Positions 58,334-64,000 of a DNA stretch of 64,000 nucleotides are shown piece after piece. The translations under genes were made by a program, and so were the position numbers. The stretch's first letter is position 1. Every line of letters starts with the position of its first letter. This DNA is from Cyclobacteriaceae bacterium (GTDB lineage: Bacteria; Bacteroidota; Bacteroidia; Cytophagales; Cyclobacteriaceae), in assembly GCA_019638395.1 (NCBI GenBank), contig JAHBTX010000002.1, forward strand, positions 682,001 through 746,000, read 5' to 3'. The notes below the pieces were generated by a model. It ran no database searches, was not told where the DNA came from, and was given only the letters and a program-made list of their open reading frames with translations.

Positions 58334-59698
58334 TTAAGACTGCGGCAGCGAAATTACAAACCTGTTTTTACCCGCTTCGGTAACCTGATAAACAATAGTA
58401 CCCTTGTGCAATTGAATAATTTTAGAAACCATAACAAGGCCTAAGCCAATACCTCCCTTTTTAAAACTGTTTTGCCCGCGAAAGAAATAGGTGAACAATC
58501 CTGATTGTTCCTTTTCTGATAATGTTATTCCGTTGTTATCAATCAAAACCTGTATGCTTTTTTGCTGGGTTGCAATTTCAACCTGCACACGCTCGTTGGT
58601 AGAATAAGCAACAGCATTTTTTAATACGTTTAAAAATGCAATGTGCAGCATACGTTCATTGCCGGGGCAGGTTAATTCTCCGGCATCGTTTACATTTTGA
58701 TGGATGGATACTTCAAATGTGGCAGCCGGGTTTATAATCTGAAGGCTTTCGATGCAAGAAAAAATAAGTTCGTCCACCCGTACTGTTTCGCTAAAAACCT
58801 GAGCCGGATCGGTTTCATATTTTGATATATCCAATAGTGTGGTAACTACCGTACTCATTTGCATGAGCCCATTCTTTTGAAACTCCAGGCTCTCTTGCCA
58901 CCGCTGCGGATCTTTTTCGTGAAGTACCCGCTCTATATTAGAAATAAGTACTGCAATGGGGGTTTTTAATTCGTGCGAAACATGGTGTATTAAATTTTTT
59001 TGGTAGGAGTAAGATTGTTCTACCCGGGCCAACATGCTATTAAAACTAGTTGCAAGCGAAGCAATTTCATCTTGCGAGCGGGGTACATGCACTTGTGTAA
59101 GGTTGTGTATCGATTTATTGCTCACCTCATCGGTAAGCTGCACTATTGGTTGCGATATTTGGCGCGACAGGTAAAGAGCAATGAGCGCTTCCAGCAAAAC
59201 GGCACTTATAAATACACCTAGTAAAGTCCACACTAAAAACCGTAACTTTTCTTTACCATAAATATCATTTGCTTTACCAATGGCATAAAACCTGGCACCA
59301 TCCTTTTCGATAATATGCGCATACACATCATAGGCACCCTCGCGATAAAAAATTTCGGTAGTACCACCCCGTAACTCCTGCAGCAGATCGCCCGGAAATA
59401 AAACAGCCGTATCATCTACACTGGCATAAATAATTTGTCCGGCCGAATCAAACAGCAGAATTTTTTCATCGTAAAGATTATTGATGGTTGTTTCATCGAG
59501 CGATCGTAACAAGTTATGATCGATCTGTTTAACATCTATCAGCAGGCGCAGGGTGGTTGTGGTTTTTTCTTTTAGGCGTTGTAAAAACTCGGCCTCGCGG
59601 TATTCGGCCATACTAAAATAAACAGCCAGCAAAGCTACACCCAGCACTACCGGAAACGACCCTGCAAAAAATATCAGAATGCGTTGTCTAAGCTTCAT
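58334..59698 (-). CDS. Sensor histidine kinase of metal-efflux two-component system
   Basis: A 454-residue membrane kinase. TM1 (about residues 8-28) and TM2 (about 152-175) flank a periplasmic sensor region, followed by HAMP (LSRQISQPIVQLTDEV). The H box is HHVSHELKTPIAVL (phospho-His near 242), the N box HIAFLNVLKNAVAYS, and the G2 box GGIGLGLVM. The G1 box reads VLIDNNGIT, less glycine-rich than the usual DNGxGI. It overlaps the response regulator gene by 11 bases. Confidence 0.93.
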   Translation of the reverse strand: MKLRQRILIFFAGSFPVVLGVALLAVYFSMAEYREAEFLQRLKEKTTTTLRLLIDVKQIDHNLLRSLDETTINNLYDEKILLFDSAGQIIYASVDDTAVLFPGDLLQELRGGTTEIFYREGAYDVYAHIIEKDGARFYAIGKANDIYGKEKLRFLVWTLLGVFISAVLLEALIALYLSRQISQPIVQLTDEVSNKSIHNLTQVHVPRSQDEIASLATSFNSMLARVEQSYSYQKNLIHHVSHELKTPIAVLISNIERVLHEKDPQRWQESLEFQKNGLMQMSTVVTTLLDISKYETDPAQVFSETVRVDELIFSCIESLQIINPAATFEVSIHQNVNDAGELTCPGNERMLHIAFLNVLKNAVAYSTNERVQVEIATQQKSIQVLIDNNGITLSEKEQSGLFTYFFRGQNSFKKGGIGLGLVMVSKIIQLHKGTIVYQVTEAGKNRFVISLPQS

Positions 59699-60377
59699 GG
59701 GCCGTGCTTAAAAAATAACCAAACCCTGGCCGTGTGTGAATTAATTTCACAGTATGGTGCTTGTCGATCTTGTTGCGCAATGAATTGATAAATACTTCAA
59801 TGGTGTTGGTGTTTACTTCCACCACAGTGCCCCAGATTTTTTTGATCAGATCTTTTTTTGAAACTACTCTTCCGTTCGCTGTAGCCAGCATAGTAAGTAT
59901 TTCAAATTCGCGTGCGGTAAGTTTAACGGGTGCTTCATCTCTGCTAACGGTTTTGGCCGAAAGGTTAATTACCAGGGTATCGATCTTCATTACCTGTGCA
60001 GTCTCGGGCTGGGTAATTCTTCGCTTCAGCAAAGCCTTAACACGGGCCAATAGTTCTTTAAAAAAAAATGGTTTGGTCAGGTAATCATCCGCACCACTTT
60101 CAAAACCTAAAACTTTATCCTCCACTTCTCCAAAAGCGGTAAGCATGAGTATAGGTGTAGTTATCTTTTGTTGCCGCACGGCCTTACACACTTCTAATCC
60201 ATTTTTGCCCGGCATGTTTATGTCCAGAATTATACAATCAAACTGTTTGCGTAGCAGAAGTTTTTCAGCAAGAGAGCCATCAAAAACTATTTCAGCTTCA
60301 AATCCTTCGTGTTGAAACTGGAGTTTCAGATCAGAAGCTATGTTGGGATCATCTTCGGCTATGAGAATGTGTTGCAT
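59688..60377 (-). CDS. OmpR-family response regulator of metal-efflux operon
   Basis: A 229-residue regulator. Receiver: acidic pair in IAEDDPN, phospho-Asp in CIILDINMPGKNG (about residue 52), and Lys in LTKPF. The winged-helix domain (about 125-229) has TAREFEILTMLATANGRVVSKKDLIKKIWG and ends RPGFGYFLST. The start is the ATG at 60377; an in-frame start at 60422 would give an unlikely N-terminus. It probably activates the adjacent efflux operon through the direct repeat at 58300-58316. Confidence 0.94.
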   Translation of the reverse strand: MQHILIAEDDPNIASDLKLQFQHEGFEAEIVFDGSLAEKLLLRKQFDCIILDINMPGKNGLEVCKAVRQQKITTPILMLTAFGEVEDKVLGFESGADDYLTKPFFFKELLARVKALLKRRITQPETAQVMKIDTLVINLSAKTVSRDEAPVKLTAREFEILTMLATANGRVVSKKDLIKKIWGTVVEVNTNTIEVFINSLRNKIDKHHTVKLIHTRPGFGYFLSTAHEA

Positions 60378-60419
60378 AGAGTTAAAATTGGCAAGGCAAC
60401 CGGTAAGTATCGATGTGGC

Positions 60420-60427
60420 CAAAGTTA
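60420..60427 (-). promoter_or_regulatory. -7 promoter box TAACTTTG of the two-component system
   Basis: A perfect TAnnTTTG on the minus strand 42 bases before the ATG at 60377. This also argues against the longer start at 60422, which overlaps the box. Confidence 0.5.
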
Positions 60428-60452
60428 CGGATAACTCCCTTTGCTTTATAGC

Positions 60453-61025
60453 CTACTGCAAAAGTGATTTATACCGAAAGCAATCCACCAGATGATCGTT
60501 TACTAACCCACAAGCTTGCATGTGTGCATAGATTACGGTGCTGCCAACAAACTTAAATCCACGTTTGATTAAATCTTTACTTAATGCGTCTGATTCTTTG
60601 GTAGTAGGCTTTATCTGTGCTGCTGTTTTCCATTTGTTTACAATCGGTTTGCCGCCTACAAATTGCCAGATGTAGTTATCAAAACTTCCAAACGCTTTCT
60701 GTACTTGTAAAAAACATTTGGCATTATTTACAGCAGAATTCACTTTTAACTTGTTACGAATTATACCAGGGTCTTGTAAAATTTTTTCAATTCTTTTTTC
60801 TGTAAATCGAGCTACTTTACCAGGATCGAAGCCGGCAAAATTTTTACGATAACCTTCGCGCTTCTTTAATATAGTAGCCCAACTTAATCCAGCCTGCGCA
60901 CCCTCCAGAATTAGAAATTCAAAATGCTTGCGATCGTCATGCACGGGCACGCCCCATTCTTCATCGTGATATTTTATGTATTGATCAAACCCCAGGCACC
61001 AGGGACAACGAATGATATCAGCCAT
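60453..61025 (-). CDS. tag: DNA-3-methyladenine glycosylase I
   Basis: This 190-residue base-excision repair enzyme removes 3-methyladenine from alkylated DNA. The N-terminal RCPWCLGFDQYIKYHDEEWGVPVHDD (about residues 6-31) holds the zinc Cys and the start of the fold, EGAQAGLSWATILKKREGYR is the helix-hairpin-helix side, and the C-terminal HMQACGLVNDHLVDC supplies zinc ligands. I use the ATG at 61025; a GTG two codons upstream is also in frame. It is divergent from the RidA-like gene. Confidence 0.94.
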   Translation of the reverse strand: MADIIRCPWCLGFDQYIKYHDEEWGVPVHDDRKHFEFLILEGAQAGLSWATILKKREGYRKNFAGFDPGKVARFTEKRIEKILQDPGIIRNKLKVNSAVNNAKCFLQVQKAFGSFDNYIWQFVGGKPIVNKWKTAAQIKPTTKESDALSKDLIKRGFKFVGSTVIYAHMQACGLVNDHLVDCFRYKSLLQ

Positions 61026-61098
61026 TTGCACTACATTTTGAACTTAAGTTACTGGTTTCGCACAAAGTTTTATACCTTCCTGCTCTTAAACTTTAATT

Positions 61099-61617
61099 AT
61101 GAAATACATTTTAGCTATCTGCCTTTGTATTTGTGCTGGTTCTGGCTTCGCACAAAAAGTTGACTTCGATAAAAAGTTAAAAGAGCTGGGTATTGAATTA
61201 TATACGCCTACTAAACCCATGGCTAACTATGTAAAAGCGGTGCGCACCGGCAATCTGTTATTTCTTGCCGGGCATGGCCCAACCAAAGCCGATGGTAGTA
61301 ACATAACCGGGAAGGTAGGGGCCGACCTTACTACTGAACAAGGATATGATGCCGCAAAACAAACAGCCATATCCATTCTATCTACCCTGAAGGGCGAGTT
61401 AGGCGATTTGAATAAAGTTAAGCGGGTGGTAAAAGTGTTGGGCATGGTTAACTGTACCGAAACCTTTACCGATCAACCCAAAGTAATAAACGGATTTTCA
61501 GATTTAATGGTGGCCGTGTTTGGCGAAAAAGGGAAACATGCTCGCTCGGCCGTTGGTATGAACTCCCTGCCCAGCAATATTGCTGTAGAAATAGAAATTA
61601 TTGTAGAAGTAGAATAA
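61099..61617 (+). CDS. Exported RidA-family protein
   Basis: A 172-residue protein with a signal peptide (about residues 1-19, ending GFAQ). This is unusual, as RidA enzymes that deaminate reactive enamines are normally cytoplasmic. The YjgF/RidA fold is clear: NYVKAVRTGNLLFLAGHGPTKADG (about 43-66), VVKVLGMVNCTETFTDQPKVINGFSDLM and the conserved Arg in HARSAVGMNSLPSNIAVEIEIIVE. Its periplasmic substrate is unknown. The permease gene follows about 77 bases later. Confidence 0.88.
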   Translation: MKYILAICLCICAGSGFAQKVDFDKKLKELGIELYTPTKPMANYVKAVRTGNLLFLAGHGPTKADGSNITGKVGADLTTEQGYDAAKQTAISILSTLKGELGDLNKVKRVVKVLGMVNCTETFTDQPKVINGFSDLMVAVFGEKGKHARSAVGMNSLPSNIAVEIEIIVEVE

Positions 61618-61694
61618 AAAGTAAGATTTCTTACACGGCTTTCCGATTGTAGCAGGCCAGGCTTACTTTCGTAATCAGAATAAATACGCCGCTC

Positions 61695-64000
61695 GTGTTT
61701 TCAGGATATTATAAGATTATACTGCGCCAGATGCGCAGTATTTATTCCATCATCAACCTTTCGGGTTTAATTGTTGGTCTTTGCGCATTTATACTCATTT
61801 TTTTATGGGTGCAAGACGAGTGGCGTTATGATCGATTTCACAAGGGCAGCTCCCATATTTATAGAGTTTACGAAAATCAGTTTAACGATAACCACGAAAT
61901 TTATCCGGTGGCCGTTACCCCGGCTCCGCTTGCTCCTTATTTGAAAAACACTTTTGCCGAAGTTGAAACTGCATGCCGCACGGGCAATGCCGAATTTAAT
62001 GTGCGCAGAGATGAAACAGCGTTTGTGCAAAAAGGTATTCTGGCCGATCCTGAATTTTTTAAGGTGTTTACTTTTCCGCTTGTAAAAGGAGAACAAAAAA
62101 CGTTTGCATCTGTAATCGATGCGGTAATGATTTCTGAACGATTGGCCGATGTATATTTTAAAAATGAAGAACCAATAGGAAAAACACTTAGCATATTGGG
62201 TAAAGAATTATTGGTGGCTGCTGTATTTGCTAACGTACCCGGCAACTCGCACCTGCAGTTTGATTTTGTTATACCCATGGAGTTTGTGCGTGCCGGTGGT
62301 TATGATGATTTACAGAAATGGAATTACAACAATTACTACACCTACATAAAGTTATTGCCCGATGCAGACGCTACTGCTTTTGCAGCTAAAATTAAAAGCA
62401 CCATTCAAGAACACAATGCCGAGGCTGATGCAGAACTTGCCATGCAGCCTCTTCAGCATATACACCTGCATTCTAACCATCTTAATAATGATGGCGCGGG
62501 TCGCGGCAACATACAGTATGTGTATATTTTTTCGGCTGTAGGAATTTTTATTCTCATTATCGCCAGCATAAACTATGCTAATCTGGCTACAGCCCGATCG
62601 TTTAAACGAGCCAAGGAAGCTGGTGTGCGCAAAGTAATTGGCGCCAACCGCTTTCAACTAATGTTGCATTTTTTTTCCGAATCGCTTTTGTATTGTTTAA
62701 TGGCCTTTCTGGTGGCCGTTGCATTAAGTTGGCTGTTGTTGCCCCGGTTCAATGAAATAAGTGGGAAGACAATTGCCTTTGATTTTTTTACACCCGCCAT
62801 TTACGGGCCATTGTTATTATCTGTTTTTTTCTGCTCGCTATTGGGTGGAGCTTACCCCGCGTTGTTATTATCGGCATTAAATCCAGCCGTTGTACTAAAA
62901 GGTTATTTGAAAGGAAGTCGCGGCACCATTACGTTCAGGCGAATATTGGTTGTGCTGCAGTTTGTATTAGCCATTTCGTTTTTGGTAGGCACCTTGGTAG
63001 TTAAAGACCAACTTGCTTATATACGGGCCCGTCATTTGGGTTTTGAAAAAGAAAACATTATTACGTTTACGGCCAACCGTAACCTGCGCCAGCAGTTTAC
63101 TGCCTTTAAGAACGAATTGCTTTCCTTGCCGGGTGTATTACATGTAACCGCAACCAGTTCGCGACTTTCTAACATTACCGAATCGAGCGATATGGTACAG
63201 TGGGATGGCAAGAGCCCGGATGTTAGTGTGTTGTTCCACATTCTTCCGGTTGAACCGGATTTTGTAAAAACTTTTTCGATGGAAATAATGAATGGCCGGG
63301 ATTTTTCGCCAGAGATCATTTCCGATTCGGGAGCTATGCTTATAAACGAAGAAGCCGTGCGGCAAATGGGGTGGGATGATCCACTTGGAAAAACCATCAC
63401 TATCGGATCAAGAAAAAGAAACCCTGTAATTGGGGTGGTGAAAAATTTCAACTTTAAATCGGCACATAAAAAAATTGAACCCATGCTTATTTTTTTAGAT
63501 GCCAATGAATACTACCGCATAGCTGTTAAACTGGGGGCCGGAAATCTGGTAGAACACACAGAAGCAATAAGAGCAATATTTAAGCGAATGAATCCCGGAG
63601 CGCCCTTTGAATATACTTTTCTGGATGAAGAAATTGATCAATCATACCGGAATGAAGAGCGAACCAGCCAGGTGTTTGGCTATCTGTCTGGCTTATCCAT
63701 CTTCATTAGTTGTTTAGGGTTATTGGGTATGGTAATGTTTGTAACCGAGCAACGCGCGCGTGAGGTTGCTGTGCGCAAAGTTATGGGAGCCTCCACTCCG
63801 CACCTTACCTGGTTGCTTACACGCGAGTTTATCTTTTTGGTTTTAGCTGCTTTTTTTCTGGCCACACCAGTAATGTATTACCTGGTAAACCTGTGGTTAG
63901 ATAATTTTGCATACCGTGTTGAGGCTGGAGTACTGGTTTTTGTTTTGGCAGGTTTAATAAGCCTGGGTATAGCTGCGCTCACTGTTGGGTTTCGTTCCTT
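61695..64000 (+). CDS. ABC transporter permease, MacB/FtsX type (3' end outside window)
   Basis: At least 768 residues of a large permease. TM1 lies at about residues 15-40 (IINLSGLIVGLCAFILIFLWV). A periplasmic MacB-like core follows (about 45-265), then FtsX membrane blocks with YANLATARSFKRAKEAGVRKVIGANRFQL and, in the second half, REVAVRKVMGASTPHL. This is the double-FtsX Bacteroidota form, paired with a separate ATPase not seen here. The GTG at 61695 gives the family N-terminus (MFSGYYKIILRQM); an ATG lies at 61731. The right edge cuts it near the last helix. Confidence 0.88.
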   Translation, partial: MFSGYYKIILRQMRSIYSIINLSGLIVGLCAFILIFLWVQDEWRYDRFHKGSSHIYRVYENQFNDNHEIYPVAVTPAPLAPYLKNTFAEVETACRTGNAEFNVRRDETAFVQKGILADPEFFKVFTFPLVKGEQKTFASVIDAVMISERLADVYFKNEEPIGKTLSILGKELLVAAVFANVPGNSHLQFDFVIPMEFVRAGGYDDLQKWNYNNYYTYIKLLPDADATAFAAKIKSTIQEHNAEADAELAMQPLQHIHLHSNHLNNDGAGRGNIQYVYIFSAVGIFILIIASINYANLATARSFKRAKEAGVRKVIGANRFQLMLHFFSESLLYCLMAFLVAVALSWLLLPRFNEISGKTIAFDFFTPAIYGPLLLSVFFCSLLGGAYPALLLSALNPAVVLKGYLKGSRGTITFRRILVVLQFVLAISFLVGTLVVKDQLAYIRARHLGFEKENIITFTANRNLRQQFTAFKNELLSLPGVLHVTATSSRLSNITESSDMVQWDGKSPDVSVLFHILPVEPDFVKTFSMEIMNGRDFSPEIISDSGAMLINEEAVRQMGWDDPLGKTITIGSRKRNPVIGVVKNFNFKSAHKKIEPMLIFLDANEYYRIAVKLGAGNLVEHTEAIRAIFKRMNPGAPFEYTFLDEEIDQSYRNEERTSQVFGYLSGLSIFISCLGLLGMVMFVTEQRAREVAVRKVMGASTPHLTWLLTREFIFLVLAAFFLATPVMYYLVNLWLDNFAYRVEAGVLVFVLAGLISLGIAALTVGFRS

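Noticed and set aside
1..64000. tRNA, rRNA, CRISPR arrays, transposases or phage genes
   Set aside because: I found no cloverleaf-like segments, regular spaced repeats, or recombinase/transposase motifs in the window.

Overview
The window reads as chromosomal core and light accessory DNA from a member of the Bacteroidota, most likely order Cytophagales. The cues are the TAnnTTTG-type -7 promoter boxes, the conserved nadK/DUF6089/uppS/bamA/ompH/ompH cluster, a MurF-alanine racemase fusion, a LETM1-related biofilm-type protein, many short signal peptides and lipoboxes, and few Shine-Dalgarno sequences. Coding density is high and genes are often separated by fewer than 10 bases. I saw no tRNA, rRNA, CRISPR array, insertion sequence or prophage. 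The first gene (nadK) and the last gene (an FtsX/MacB-type permease) are cut by the window edges.

Layout. 0-7 kb: NAD kinase end, two DUF6089 outer-membrane proteins, undecaprenyl diphosphate synthase, BamA and two OmpH/Skp chaperones, closed by a terminator. 7-14 kb: a secreted protein, a 5-oxoprolinase-type HyuA-HyuB fusion with an upstream lipoprotein, prfA and an LPP20-like lipoprotein. 14-18 kb: a type III polyketide synthase locus with a methyltransferase, a UbiA prenyltransferase and a flavoprotein. 18-25.5 kb: a degenerate receiver protein, a double aspartyl-protease/PDZ protein, a LOG hydrolase with a 35-residue membrane peptide, DUF2911, a HisA paralogue lacking the catalytic Asp, and a TonB receptor plus lipoprotein that share a TGCAAC-N3-GTTGCA operator. 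25.5-36.3 kb: csaA, murF-alr, two tiny conserved-looking genes, feoA-feoB, a TerB-like gene, purK-purE, a LETM1/TerB protein, TerC and a Fur-family regulator. This stretch is rich in metal-homeostasis genes. 36-41.7 kb: an ABC exporter, a lipoprotein, gpmI, DUF4783 and nadC. 41.7-47.8 kb: a four-gene HAE1-type RND drug-efflux operon. 48-52.6 kb: YcxB-like, RecX, YHS, DinB, an ATP-grasp ligase, a lipoprotein of unusual composition and YceI. 52.8-60.4 kb: a heavy-metal RND efflux operon (CzcCBA type) with its own two-component system. 60.4-64 kb: Tag glycosylase, a secreted RidA-like protein and a truncated permease.

Genes that appear to work together: the envelope biogenesis cluster at the start; the polyketide locus, which plausibly makes a prenylated or oxidised alkylresorcinol; the metal-uptake and metal-efflux blocks; and the metal efflux operon with the adjacent response regulator, whose promoter carries an 11-bp-period direct repeat typical of OmpR-family binding sites. 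Function calls rest on motif recognition by eye; no database search was possible.
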